Shown here piece by piece: positions 12,103-25,135 of a stretch of 46,000 nucleotides of DNA (positions are counted from its first letter, which is position 1; every line of letters starts with the position of its first letter). A program made the position numbers and the translations under genes. The notes under the pieces are model-generated. The model was not told where the DNA came from and ran no database searches. It saw nothing but the letters and a program-made list of their open reading frames with translations. The stretch is taken from assembly GCF_964340395.1 (NCBI RefSeq), contig NC_135553.1:22120949-22166948 (forward strand), read 5' to 3'. This stretch comes from Glandiceps talaboti (lineage: Eukaryota > Hemichordata > Enteropneusta > Spengelidae).

Positions 12103-15100
12103 GTAGTACGTCACACGTAAAGCTGCTTGAAGTTTCATCGCATGCTATTATATTATATTGCTCTTTGCTGTGTTTTTGCTTGCTTTTCCGTTAACTTAAA
12201 CTAACCCACCCACCCATCCAACCTTTCCTCTGCCAATGTTTGCTGTTTGTCACTTTTTGTCTAATAATTTATGTTTTCATTCATTTTGTGTTTTTTAAAA
12301 TATAAGGTTTTTATTATATTAACCCAGTAATGGAGAGGGGAGAGTTTGCGCCATCAAATTAACAACTTGAATCAAGACTGCTTTATTTACAATTTTGTGA
12401 AGAATTTGAATTAAAAGACTGGGTTTTGGTTCATAACATTTTATCTTCATACAGCCTTCACTAAAATGACTGACAAAAAGATAAAATATTTTTGGATGAA
12501 GTTAAACGAATGAGGGCTGCTGTTTGATGAATATGATGTTCCACATCGACACCTTCCCATATATTGAATGGTAACTCTTTAGGGACAATTGCACAATGTC
12601 ACACAAGCTCAATAAAAAACCCCTCCCCTCTGAACATTTGCAAGGGCAACATTGACAGTTTACATATAATTTGTTGAAAATCGTAACAGTCACATCCCCA
12701 TGATTGATACAATATAAAAACATAGTCACCACATTTAAATACTACAAGGAAACCCACCATTGTTTATCACATTTAATAGAAGTCAACTTATCAACATCTC
12801 TGTAGTAAATATGGAACTTGTCATCATTTACATGTACATAGTAAGGTAAGGTGTGAAAGTTTTCAAAATTTGGTTAACACTAACAGTGAGTTAAAGTGAA
12901 GTTCGGAAATCACATTGCCGCCAGACCCTCTGCCCCTTCAACAAATCAAGTTTGTTTATTGAGCTTGTATAGAATTGTTAGATCGTCCTTTATGGAGCCC
13001 TGAATTCAGCAAAGAACTGATAAACTATATATTGGCAAAATATATTCAGCTTTTAAAAATATGTCATTATATCAAATTACATAACTGTACTTTGTTTTCA
13101 ATTTTTTCAAATTCGTTTTTTACTGCAACCCACAAAATGGGAAGATCTTGATTGGCATAATTGTTTTCATTCAGTGTGAACTGAGTATCAGAAAAAAAAA
13201 TGAAATTCTTGTCACAACAGTAACTACATGTATGTCAACCCATGTAATTTGACACAAGAGCATCGATCGCTAAAAGTAAATGGCAGTTTTGTATGTACCA
13301 ATATCTACTGCATAATTGTACTAGAATATTGTGCCACCCTCATCGACTACATTAAGGCTAATCATTCATTGATGTGTTACTGCGATGTTCCGCAATATCG
13401 ATGCTCCTGAGGACTGTGGAAATAGTCTAAATTTGATTAAATTATAATGTTGATGAAACAAGAACTCAAAATTAAGCAAAGTAAAAGTATTACATCCTCT
13501 CTCTTATTTGCTGTTCCAACTTGGTGTTAAACTTATAAGGTCTCAAAAAGTAAATTGTAAACAGACAATATTTTGTTATCTTTTAATTCGATACAACTAT
13601 CATCTCTACCTAGCAAGCTTTCTTGTATTTTAAAATTATGCATGGTACAATCAATTATGGCATAAAATTAGTTATACTTTGTGTGTATTTGATCTCCCTT
13701 GGAGTTGCGATCTTACCTACGGTGTATACTTGTATCTGTCCACAGCTGAGATCACTGTATGCACTATCTTCATCATCATCTCCACTGTTGTAAAACTTGT
13801 GATGTTTTAGATATACTGTTATATTATTTGTCCCAGTCAAAGTACAATTCTTTGCTACCTGAAATACAATTTTATACAAAGTTGGCTAAGCATACATTGC
13901 AGTGCATTTTGGGTAAAAATTGACGAAGCTACTTCTTGTGAAAAATGGAGATGGTTATCTGCTATCAGTACGCAAAGACACACTGACATCTAAATTCTAC
14001 CTTTTATGCAGATGCTGTGAAATCGTTCTCCTTAAAAATATATATTCTTCAAACTCTACAAAGTTCACAGTTATAAGAAAATTTATACTATCTGAGTTTT
14101 TTAGCTGCCATCTTATCACGGTCAGCCAAAAGTATTTCATGATTTATTTTGACTTACTTAGGTGGTGAAATTTTATTTCAGGTAGTAAAGATGTATCCAT
14201 TGAAGTGTATTCACCCATACATATGAATGAATGTATGCTTGTTACATGTATTTCACAATACCTCAATACAGTTCAAAATTATGCATACATGTACATGACT
14301 TTACATCTGCAGAGTCAAATTTGGCTGCAGTCAAAATTAATTCACAGTCACATCGCCATTTTGATTTGGGGATATCCTATCAGCAGACTTCGCTATTGAT
14401 TTGTTTAAGTCAAAGTTAGACAATGTCGACACACCTGGCAGTATATTGTTGCCACAGATATCATCAAAACTAAATAATACAGACTGATTTTCTGAAAACA
14501 GTTTCAAGTACTTTCATTAAGATAAAGGATTCTATTAATCTATAGTTCAGACAGGATTAGAAAAACGTCGTATTGATTACTTCTATCTAAGTTACATAAT
14601 TTACATACATGTCCATGACATTCATTGTCAAAATAAAAATAATGTTTGCAGCTCTACATGCATTGCTTCTCAGGGTCAAACTTTTCCTCAATTTTTGTTG
14701 AACTTTTTTGCCAACATTTCAATTATGTCCCACATACACTTTGTCAGAATTTGTAATATATATAATATAAATATGCATCCCAAATATGGTATTATACATT
14801 CTCCCGAAAAGTTTCCACACAGAAATTAAAAAAACAAACCAGGAAGCTACATGCAAGGTTTCCAATTTAAGACTTAACCAGACACTGAGTATTAAAATTT
14901 TACTGAACATTTCACACATGAATGCATGTCAATTGCACAAAACAACCATTGTACATGTTATGTTATGTTTTATGTTAATTATATGTTAATTTCATGTTTA
15001 AAGTATGTTAATTTATGTTAATTCTTGTACTAAATGTTGTTCATTTCAGATTATAAATATTAAAATACAATACAGTGTTTCTACTAATTTCACATCAGCA

Positions 15101-15521
15101 TACAATTTAAATTTGCCACAGTGTTCTTATACTTTCCAAAGTGATGGGTAACAAACACGTTTTTGTAAAAAAAAAGTTGTAGACAGTTGCAAAGCAAAGA
15201 TACATAATAATAATTCCAAACTGATAATGACAGGAAATAACAACAGGAAATCTTTTTGAATTTATCAGTATTATATACGGTATAACGTGCTGTTTTTTCA
15301 GATGTACTGGTATCATTTTGGACGATTAAATAATTTTTAGATCATTTTAATACTGATGAAAACGTATTTGTTATATTGCACGAAAATGTTATTTGGTTTA
15401 ATGGAAGACTTCTTACATGATCGCTTCGGATTGTATTGAGTGCATCTGTGGCCAGATTGATTGGTGCTGATGTTAAATCAATCGTATGTCTAATGTGTAG
15501 TATCATGATTTCTTTGTATAG
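12103..15521. other. NCX intron 2, about 3.4 kb
   Basis: No further exchanger exon was recognised. The intron contains a splice-flanked open segment on the opposite strand (13717-13858) and a short cysteine-rich plus-strand frame (about 13210-13410). Both are treated separately as uncertain. The rest is AT-rich sequence without evident structure. Confidence 0.6.
13717..13858 (-). CDS. Possible isolated exon of an unknown minus-strand gene
   Basis: On the minus strand, TTGTATTTCAG precedes base 13858 and GTAG|GTAAGA follows base 13717, so a 142-bp segment has convincing splice sites at both ends. Only one of its three frames is open (starts phase 0, ends phase 1). It encodes 47 residues with an NCT glycosylation-type sequon, an acidic run (GDDDEDSAYSD) and two cysteines. 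I do not recognise the family and found no partner exon nearby. It lies inside intron 2 of the exchanger, on the opposite strand. An open frame of this length can occur by chance, so it may be a non-gene. Confidence 0.25.
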
Positions 15522-15754
15522 CTGGTACAGACACCTATCTCACCACTGACCATGTGACCAAGGATGGTGTCGCTGCCATTGTCAAAGACGTCGGTAAACA
15601 CCCTGATCTTGACCCAGACACCATGGCAACTCTAGCTGCACTTGAAGCCGATAAGAATACACCTCATTCACGGGCGTGGTATCGTGTCGATGCAACAAGA
15701 AATATGACTGGTGGAAAGAAACTAAAACCAAAATTAGACCCAAAAGTTCAACAG
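15522..15754 (+). CDS. NCX coding exon 3: cytosolic loop segment
   Basis: A 233-bp exon after TTTGTATAG, with donor CAACAG|GTATGG. It starts by completing an Ala codon (phase 1) and ends in phase 0, giving residues 252-329. The sequence contains SRAWYRVDATRNMTGGKK, clearly matching the family-typical 'SRAFYRIQATRLMTG' stretch of vertebrate NCX1 just before Calx-beta 1. The upstream part (KDGVAAIVKDVGKHPDLDP...LAALEADK) is a predicted helical, charged loop. The minus-strand frame over the same bases is a shadow. Confidence 0.92.
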
Positions 15755-16011
15755 GTATGGTAAGAGTGTAGAGTTTGATGAAGGGATAAAAGATATTGTT
15801 GTTGACAGTCACGTTATTTCAGTTTGATCTATGTGCTAGGTAATGTGTAATTTCAAGCCTTTAATTCTCTTGATATTGTTCAATGACAAAACTCTTATTT
15901 ATGCAAATGACTCATTAATAGCATATGTTTTGTACCAAAATCTAATCAGTTCTTGTAATTACTATTATAACATATTTGTGACAGTTTTCAGTTTTTGAGA
16001 TATTGTTGTAC

Positions 16012-16019
16012 AGACACAC

Positions 16020-16090
<71 letters not shown>
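16012..16090. repeat. (CA)n microsatellite
   Basis: Nearly pure CA dinucleotide over about 79 bp with interruptions at both ends (CACGCACA, CACTCACA). Intronic. Confidence 0.97.
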
Positions 16091-17025
16091 GATGGACAGA
16101 CAAAAACATAACATTACCTTCCAAGCACTTTAATGTACAGAAGCCGTCAAAACGGAAAATTTTGTGGAATGAAAATTCTAATTGTATCTCTAACTACAAG
16201 ACTTCCCTGCTAGTGACAACTCAGTTATTGGATTGAACTTTATTTGAACCAAAAAGTACAAAGAAGTACATGATACAATCTGTGAAAGTACTGTTAACCT
16301 TATATTTTCACTAAACTATAAAAATTTTGTGATTTTACAATCTTCAGCTTATAGTTCTCAAAGACTAATATTTACTAATTACCAAACTGGTACATTGTGT
16401 TCATGTGCAAGAAGGCATTTTAATCACTATTTATTATTGCATTTTTGAATCCAGTGAAATTAGCTAAAATAAGTCTTGAGCGATAATTTCCAGGTTTACA
16501 GGGGAAAAAATGGGAAAACTTGTCAAGACTCAATGACATAGACAACTAACTAATCAATGCATAATTCTTCTTATTTGTCTATAAATTCAAATTTGCAGTT
16601 ATTAAAATTGTGCATTTAATGAAATGTGGCCAAACTTGCTCCATTTGGTATTCAGTAGCAATGATGTTTCAAAATTTTACCTTTAAGATACGCGCCTGAA
16701 ATATTAATTGTCCCAACAGATAAATGTATAAACGATATAAATAATGAACATAAAGTCTGCATTTTCCCTGAAAAAAAATGTTGTGCGAGGTGAAATCACT
16801 TTATAATAGTTAGATATTTATGTGATAATATATGATAATAATTATAATATGCATGCATGCAATTAAGTTGACCTTGTTCTATTTGGACCCTCTAGCCTGA
16901 TGTTAAAATGTTATTGCAGGTACGGAGAATTAACAAATAATGATACTAGCCATGCATGTCAAGATACAACTCTACTTCATTTGTACTGTTTGCTAGAAGA
17001 CTATAACAAGAGCCCAACACTAATG

Positions 17026-17300
17026 CAAGGCTTGAAATTATACATGTAGTCCCGTGTCCACAGACTACCAATTCTTGTCATGGAGCTACCATAATTTTCA
17101 GCTGTAGGCCACTCAGTCTACCACTGATTATGCAATGATTTACGGATATAAAAGTATTTTAATAACACACATATTTGCAATAGAGGAACTCTGTTCTCAG
17201 TTCAGGAATATGGCACTACTGATCCTCAGCCCTGAGCTACCACTCTCAGAAATTGATAGCTCACTGGGACTACCAAAGAAAAACTTAATTTTGAGCCCAA
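17026..17300. mobile_element. hAT-like non-autonomous element, copy 3
   Basis: Begins CAAGGCTTGAAATTA and ends CTTAATTTTGAGCCC. The interior matches the copies at 9311-9569 and 10772-11046, including 'gtccacagactaccaattc', 'ttcagttcaggaatatgg' and 'ggactaccaaagaaaaa'. Same orientation as the other two. Non-coding. Confidence 0.65.
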
Positions 17301-17395
17301 ATAGATGTCTGAGTATAAATACACTTTACACCAAGGGCTGTCTTTTCTGACTATTTGATATTTAATTATGTTTGCCTGTACACTTTTTGACTCAG

Positions 17396-17559
17396 GCTTT
17401 GAATGAAATGAAAGAGGGTCACAGTGTAACATCCCTTGGAGGTTCTGAAGTCCCGATTGTTCAGTTTGCTGCATCAGCCAGTGCGGTGTATGAGAACGAG
17501 AAACGTGTTCGCATCTGGATCAACAGAAGTGGTAATCTCAATCCACAGGTTATATTCAA
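17396..17559 (+). CDS. NCX coding exon 4: start of Calx-beta domain 1
   Basis: A 164-bp exon after TTTTTGACTCAG, with donor CAA|GTAAGT. It starts in phase 0, ends in phase 2 and gives residues 330-383. It carries the first beta strands of the first Calx-beta (CBD1) domain: VQFAASASAVYENEKRVRIW followed by INRSGNL...QVIF. In the family, the Glu in the 'YENE'-type position after the first strand helps bind Ca2+ (family knowledge, aligned by eye). The first 20 residues are a loop linker. Confidence 0.92.
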
Positions 17560-17942
17560 GTAAGTTGTTACTATTTTAAATTATGTTAAAATAGAAGAAT
17601 ACACACTATTGTCATCAATGCATTAAAATAACACTGGTTGCAGTTAATGGCTGGTAATTCAGAAATGCTGAACAATCAATAATTATTGACTGAGGAAGAA
17701 ATAGATCCCCACTCAAGACAACAGAGTATGACGTATGTACTTGCCATTGAGATAAATACAATTATTGATGTGGATGTATACACTAAGTATATATATTGAT
17801 TTGTATTTAAATGGACGTAAGGGTGTCCAGACTCAGATAGGGTACATGGAGCATTGAGATGGGCAGGATGACAAGGGAGGTGCTGGAGGACTTCAATCCA
17901 TGTTTTTGCTGAATAAGTTTTACCTTGTTATCAAATTTTAGT

Positions 17943-17943
17943 A

Positions 17944-17978
<35 letters not shown>

Positions 17979-17980
17979 TT
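17943..17980. repeat. (ATTG)n microsatellite
   Basis: About eight consecutive GATT/ATTG units in intron 4. A similar but interrupted tract is at about 36410-36474. Confidence 0.95.
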
Positions 17981-18299
17981 GTTTCACAAAAAATATTCAG
18001 TAAGTCACAAGCGTAAAATATGGATAAGCAATGGAACACAAGAATTACGTAGAAAAATAAAAAAGATATAACACTGAATACTTTAGCCAAGGATGACACA
18101 AAGAAAATATTTTAGAAACTTATTTTTCCATTGTGGTCCTCTCATACAAAACCAGACAAAATGATAAATTAAATGCAATAATTGAGTACAATACTCAGCT
18201 AAATAGTAATGGAAAGACAAAAACTGACAAGATGTACTACAAAGGAAACTAAGACTTTCAAAAATAAGTGAACTCACTTTCTAATTCAGACAACTTATC

Positions 18300-18660
18300 A
18301 CACATAGAGAGACAGACAGATTGACAGACAGAGAGAGATAGATCAACAAACAGACACTAAGATATATACAGACAGACACTCAGAGAGGCAGAACAACAAA
18401 CAGACAGACAGCTAATCAGATGGACATTAACACGGAGATACTGAGCTATAGTCAGAGAGACAGATCAAGAGATGGACAGACATCTACTTATTGACAGACA
18501 GCTAATCAGACAAACAGATTGACAGACAGATAGACATCTCAACAGAGTGAGATACACTAAAGAGATGCATGTATGGTATCATATACAGACAGACACTCAA
18601 ATGGACAAATCAACAGACACTCGGACGTAGACACCCAGACAGACAGACAGACAGACAAAC
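18300..18660. repeat. Degenerate CAGA-type tetranucleotide tract
   Basis: About 360 bp rich in GACAGACA, GAGAGA and related words, never pure for long, ending in a purer (CAGA)n run near 18635-18658. Looks like an old, mutated microsatellite. Confidence 0.85.
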
Positions 18661-19968
18661 CAAAAGTTCATAGGGTATGTATTTCATTTGTTACTGCAAC
18701 GCAACATATAATACATGAATGCATCAATCACCATGTCTCTCAGATATCTAGTACCAGTATACATATTATAAAAACACTGCTGAGATTAATAACACTTTCT
18801 TGACTGCATGTAGCCGCCATAGTCTTTTAAGTTTTACTCATAAATGTCATCCAGTTGAATAACCAGATGTATGAATTCTTTTAAGAAAACTTGAAGGTGT
18901 ACATTGTTAGTATAATATTAAAAAATAACCATGGTTGTTATCTTTATTCTTGTTAAAATGTCATCTTCTTGGGTTCAGTGACTACTATGATCACATGACA
19001 CACAATTTCAGATAAGCGAACGAAAACCATATGAGAATAGACCAGTAGACGCTAGTAGTAGGCAAATAAAACTCTTATGCATGGATACATACATGTATAC
19101 ATATACCTCTAGGGCAATATGTGATTCCAGAAATCAATTATTAATTTCTAAATCTCTGATAGCGTTATAACTGCAGGGGTTTGTTTCAATAAATGATGCA
19201 ATAATCGTAATAACATAATCTATGGATAATGGCAAACATATCATGTCGTTTTCCTTTGAGATGCTTCAGGAGACGGGTTGATTGAATTATGTTCTTTTTT
19301 TACTAACGTTCTTGAGACTTGGAGTGACAATCTTCATATTACTATTCTAACAAATAAATCTCAAACTGGTCCAGAAGGAATTGACTTTCTAGAGTTACAA
19401 GCTTGAATATTTATGATAGGCTCCTTTGAACTGTGCCGAACTAGGCCACTTGTGGATGAAGATTAAGACTTAGATGTGACAAACAGTTGTTTGGTAGATG
19501 AAAAAAAGGCTAATGTTTCAGTCCTGGTAGTGTTATTTTAATAAGGTTTACATGGGATTATTATTTTGTTGGGGGCTAGCTTTTTCTAAAAGCTCTGCCA
19601 AACAACTGTTTTTCACGCTTCGATTTTAATCCTAGTCTGAATTAGACCTTTCACAAATCAATGATCCTATCTACTGAGTTAATCCTTATGGCTCCACTTC
19701 TAAGATTAACAGTATTTCCAAGATTGCGGAATTCAAAAATTGGGGTTTAATTAAGTTTAAAGGCCAGGGATTCAATGCCAGGTTCTGACATTAATGTTAT
19801 CTTATCAGACTAGAGTTGTACATATCAAGTAAGATCATTCTCTTGTTCGTGACCAACTTTTTATACCTCTTCCTCTGCCTGACAAGTGTTTATCACACCA
19901 TGCTCCTTATAAACTGGGCCTAGAAGACTTTGACAAAAATTAAATGAAAAAAAAGCAACGTGTGAAGT

Positions 19969-20198
19969 GTGAAGTCTCGCAAGAAATAGTGGATGTGGAA
20001 ACTGACATCAACTGTTCTTCCAATCTGTAATGGCTGTACAGCTGATGAAAAGAAACCAAAAACACTGAGGACCATATGGAAAACAACAAAAAAAACATAA
20101 CTACCTGAACTAGACACTCACCTATGAAAAAAAAATGAAAAATCTACCTACCCCACCTATTCTAAAATTGAATGTGTTATCGGAACCACACAATTTTT
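19969..20198. repeat. Dispersed repeat, copy A
   Basis: From GTGAAGTCTCGCAAGAAAT to TATCGGAACCACACAATTT, matching 22325-22542 in order and orientation, with many substitutions and small gaps. Shared words include 'gaagtctcgc', 'agaaatagtggatg', 'catatggaaaacaa' and 'aacataactacct'. No terminal inverted repeats or coding seen. Likely an old interspersed element of unknown class. Confidence 0.75.
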
Positions 20199-22044
20199 TT
20201 ATTTACGCCATATGTGAAATTATAAGTATAAATGGAAAAGTATTGGATCTGATATCAAATTATTCAATGTACTTAAGAACATGAAAAGTAATTACATACT
20301 AATCACCTGCAACTATATTACCCCTGAAATAATACTCCAGTTATAACTAAGTGCTGCTGTAAGGGTCATTTATACCCTTACTACATGTAGATCTAACAAG
20401 ATTTCCAAATTTTTTATCTGCAAACATCCTTCAAAGCATAGATTTGATGATTTGTCACATGACACTTTCTACCTTCTACCTGTACTAGAATCAAAACCTG
20501 ACATATCCATCAAATAAAAATCAAGGCATATAGCAACTCAAGTTCATTTCAACGATGTGTGTGAGGAATATACTTAAGTTCCAATCTCATAACGGCTTGA
20601 TAAAACCTGACAACTATAGACAGCCTTTGGATGCCTTGTCAGGATTTTGATCATCAAGCTGTGAATGCCAGAAGGGATTCCTGTCGAAGGAGTTTATGTT
20701 TTAATGAATCCCGTCAGCTTGTCATCAGTTTATCGTTACTTATTTCTTGTATAAGGAGCTCGATTTACCCTTGAGTCTCTTGCTGACGGTCCAGCAATGA
20801 CGATGCCATACTTCTCCTCTCAAATCCCAGCGCCATATTCAACTTGATATACTCTCAGATATGTAGGCCAGTAGAAAAACTCGGCACGAATGCAGTTAGG
20901 TGTGCATTTAATTTCGATATCAATTCCTAAACAAATTTTAGATTCTTTGTAAAACTATCATGAGATGAGAATTGTTAAATCTTTCAAGATCAAATTTGGA
21001 AAAAAATTGTACATATTGTTATTGGTGACGTTTGTCGACTTTTTGATTCAAAAGTGTCATAGGATTGTAAGATAAAATGAAAAAGAAAAATCTATGTACC
21101 CACAAACCTAAACCACCTTACTTCTGAACAGTATTGTATTGGTCGACACACATCTTTGACTCCCAGACAGCATTCCAAATATTTGAGATTCAGTTGCTAT
21201 ATTATATTCATAAAGGAAGTTATCTTCGTCAGAGAACAATAAATTTGATTGGATGTTAAAACCAATATTGATTAGACGCTATTCATAAAAAATTCATGAA
21301 ATGAACAAAATGATAAAGATATTCGTTGTTGCCATAGCTACCATGGTTATTTTTTGTGTGTTTGTCAACTTTCCATTACTATGGTTTTGGTAGATATATT
21401 GTTATTGAGGAGCCCTAGGATACTATCAGGATAACCTTCAAATCCACAAATAATATTTTGACTATACTTCTTTCACATATAACTAATTGAATAATAAAAC
21501 ACATAAAAAACATTGAACAGGTGGGTATAGCCCAGAAAGTGAGACAAGTTAATGAAGTACCTTCCTGCCAACCCGCTGTCGTTACTTCTACGATTATATG
21601 AAAACTTGAACATTTTGGTGCAATACGAAGTTGAATTCATGAACTTGTATGAAATTTCTATTTTTAAAAAAACTGTGATCATGAAAATTATGTTATACTT
21701 TGTCACAGTGGTTAGTTATGACATTCTAGAAATATTTCCAGGATGGTTGTCATGGCAACATTTCAAGTCATTTCATCATCATTCAGAGTTGAATTTACAA
21801 TAATGAATTATTAACCTGACATAAAAGCTACATTTTTGTTAGGGTTTAGAGCTCCGATGGAAGTAAAAGTTGTTGAAAGCTGGTTCGTTATATTCTCATT
21901 AATCATGACTACTGATAGCAAATGTACAATATACCCCCCATGATGTCATTATAGCCTCCAGGTCCATGCATACCTCACTTGTTATCGAAGACATGAAGAA
22001 AAAATGGTATCTCCTCCAAAGACTTTTCAAAATGATGTATTATT

Positions 22045-22236
22045 CGGTTGCTTAGAGGGGAAAAAAATTACAGAATTTGCCTGTTTAGATATCAAATTTT
22101 TGTTTTTCATTAAAAATATTAAGATGGTGTTTTTAGTCAGTTGCTTAGAGAAAGGCTATGCAGAGAACTCTCTGGTTTAGGTGACGTCTAAAAAATGTGT
22201 TCCTTGTAAAAAGAACTCCAAAATGACGAGTTGGTT
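22045..22236. repeat. Local duplication, unit 1
   Basis: Matches 22553-22740 directly: 'gtttagatatcaaattttt', 'gtcagttgcttagagaaagg' and 'ctctggtttaggtgacgtct' occur in both in the same order. Copy A/B repeat sequence lies between the two units. A shorter related piece follows near 22985-23050. Confidence 0.8.
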
Positions 22237-22324
22237 CCGTTTACCCATCCCCACCTACTTTTTCACTGCCGTGCCTAAACTTTTTCATGTATTCAAGAAA
22301 AAAATTTAAAATATCGTGAAAATT

Positions 22325-22542
22325 GTGAAGTCTCGCGAGAAATAGTGGATGCAGAAAGTGACGTCAACTTATATTAATCTAAAGGTTGTACATCTGATGG
22401 GAAGAAACCCCATATGGAAAACAATGGAAACATAACTACCTCAACAAGACACACTTGCAAAAAAAAAAAAAATAAAAAAAATATCCATCTACCCTACCTA
22501 AAATTGAGTGTAATCGGAACCACATGATTTTTAAGGCCTTAG
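22325..22542. repeat. Dispersed repeat, copy B
   Basis: Second copy of the element at 19969-20198, same strand, with an A-rich internal stretch at about 22459-22482. It is flanked on both sides by units of the local duplication, so the local duplication may have involved or been split by this insertion. Confidence 0.75.
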
Positions 22543-22552
22543 TTAGTTGCTC

Positions 22553-22740
22553 AGAGGGAAAAGGATACTGTAACAGAACTTACATGTTTAGATATCAAAT
22601 TTTTTGTTTCTCATTAAAAATTTAAGATGATGTTTTAGTCAGTTGCTTAGAGAAAGGGTGTGCAGACAACTCTCTGGTTTAGGTGACGTCTAAAAGATGT
22701 GCTCGTTGTAAAATGAACTCAAAAATGATGTCTTGGTTGG
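22553..22740. repeat. Local duplication, unit 2
   Basis: Direct partner of 22045-22236, beginning AGTTAGTTGCTCAGAGGG and ending in the 'aactcaaaaatgatg' region. Non-coding. Confidence 0.8.
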
Positions 22741-25135
22741 TTGCTAAGCTAGAGAAAAATATACAGAACTGAACTCTCTGGTTGATACCTTGCAAATTCA
22801 GTATGTTTAATAAAGATGTAATTTGTTGCCATAGCAACCATGGTTGCTTCCGCGATAAGTTTGGATCAATCCGAGTGCTGTACTAATAAAAATGCAAGTG
22901 AATAAAACCAGTTAATAAGCATTTTATCTCGTTTAACATCCAAGTTGTTTTTTTAAACACAGGGAATTCAAAAGGTATGTTTTACTTTAAGATGACGTTT
23001 CAAAAATGTTTTCTTTGAAAAAAGAACTGCAAAATGATGTTGGTTGGTTGAGTGGTTGGTTGGGCGGGTGGGTGGGTCCTTGGTTGGTTCGTTGGTTAAA
23101 GTAAAAACAAGTAAATCAATGTCCCAGGGTTTGAGTTGTTACAGTGTGATATAATTGGGTATCAGGAAATATAAAGTGGTGTTGAGTTTCTGATTCGACC
23201 CGTGTCATATGAGCAAAACATGAAAAGTTAGATGAAAAATCCACACTTCCGCTATAATGTAAAATATTAAAATTTCAACTCAAAGTCAAAAAATTCCTGG
23301 AAGTGAATCCCAAATTTTTCTTTACGTCTCATCAGCATCGTCAGAGGTGTATAGGCCTTTCCAAAATTTGCCATGGTGGCGCTCTACTTCCTGTCTGTGT
23401 GTACCTTGGGGGTATACATGGTATAGGTTACTCAGTTAATCATAGAGTACTGCTGCTTTCCTCGATGTCTGAACAATGCGAAAAACATCCCTGATTTACA
23501 CTTCTACAGAATACAAGGAACAAAGCTCTTAAGAAATGGTATTATGAGGTGATGATACCCCCAATTTGAGCGAGGGCACTGTGTATTCTCAATTTCCTGT
23601 TTGCAGTCTGCAATGGCAATGAGATGCCAGTGAAAATTTAAGATTTGCTTCCAAGAGTTTTTGACTCTGTCAGTAGAAATTTTCATTCGTAAATTATGAA
23701 CCCAGCGTCTATGAACATTCATTCTTGTCAGTTATAATGTACTGGTTTATGGGAAGCCGTGAACTGAGGTTTCGTCTTGAATAGTAAATTGTATTATGAA
23801 TTTCCTGTATGGTTGCTTACACAACAATAGAAGGAGAGACTACATTTCAAAACGATCCCTTTTACTACTTATGGAGTCCTGCAGGACGCCATCTAAAAAT
23901 AAATGTCTAGCAGTCCTCATGCTGTAATTGGTAATTACAAAGTCAATGAAAGGGGCAACGTCACCCTTTTAATGACAGAATGACTATTGACAGCCCACAA
24001 TGTAGTAGAGTATTCAATTTCAATGCCTATTTTTTTCGATGGCTAAACAATTTATTGCTGTAGACAAGAAAAGAAGTCAAGAATTCCATAGAAAGGATTT
24101 CTTTTCAAACCTGTCAGTTTTTAGTAAAATATTACTATTGAACAATGTGCTGAAACTTTGTCATGTTATCATTGAACAATTCAACTTTTAGAAGCAAAGG
24201 AATGTTCTAAAATGGCTCCCTCTGGAAATTAAAGTGTAAAATTTCACAAAGGATTAGCCTTTGTTACAGCATAGTTAATTTTCACATGTACAATGAAATA
24301 CTGTGTAAATCTTATTTGGTATAAATAAGATCAGAAAAGTCAACTAAAATGAAATTTTTCACTCGATTTGAAAGAAAATTCGTTGTGATGTAGGACTTAG
24401 GACTACTTAGGTAATTGTTCCAGTCTCATTTATGTATAAAGCAAATAAAATTGTGTACCCATTACCCAGAATGTAATTTATGCATATTAAATGTTTGTTG
24501 TATCGAAATTCAGTAGTAATAGTAGTTTGTATTCCCAAGCTATCAAATGCTGATTTTATACTACAGAAAATATAGACATGAAAAAACAAAAGTCTTTAAG
24601 AAGATTGACACTAATAAGTGAAAAAAACAACCTTCTACAAGATTGTACAGTTTATATTGTGTTTCAAGGCCACCAGCTCAAATGCAGGTGATTAAACAGT
24701 GGATAAATATTATTAACAAAAAATAACTTATTGATTACAAATTAAGGTGTGTTTTCTTTATTTGAGAAGTTGAAAAACAAACAAACCTACATACTTTAGG
24801 AGCTGATTGTCAGTGGTTCTAAGGAGATGGTTGAATTTGCATATATTTGGTTCAGTAAAATATTCTATATAAACTTCTCTACAAGATTGTGAATTACATG
24901 AAAACAAAGTTATATCAATGCATGTGTTTTATGTAATAAGTTTCATTTTTTTTTCACAAAAGAAAAAGCAAATCCGTTATAGCTCCAACAAAACTCATAA
25001 TGATGCTGTTGTTTTTTTTAAAGCACATTAACATGTAGTTTTTTTTCCCTATACACAAGGTGTCTCTTAATTGAGGTCCTAATTTTTGCAAAATTGCTAG
25101 ACTTTAAATAAAAACAAAATGTATTTTCTCTGTAG

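Larger units (their letters stand above)
15755..17395. other. NCX intron 3
   Basis: This 1.6-kb intron contains a (CA)n microsatellite at 16012-16090 and the third hAT-like element copy (17026-17300), which ends only about 95 bp before the next exon. No other gene was seen. A segment near 16870-16945 resembles one near 3150-3230. Confidence 0.75.
17560..25135. other. NCX intron 4, about 7.6 kb, repeat-rich
   Basis: Splits Calx-beta 1. Contents seen: (ATTG)n at about 17943-17980; a long degenerate CAGA/GACA tract at about 18300-18660; two copies of a roughly 220-bp dispersed repeat (19969-20198, 22325-22542); a local duplication (22045-22236, 22553-22740, with a third fragment near 22985-23050); and a GGTTGGTTGGGCGGGTGGG-rich stretch near 23040-23095. 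No exon was supported. Confidence 0.7.
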
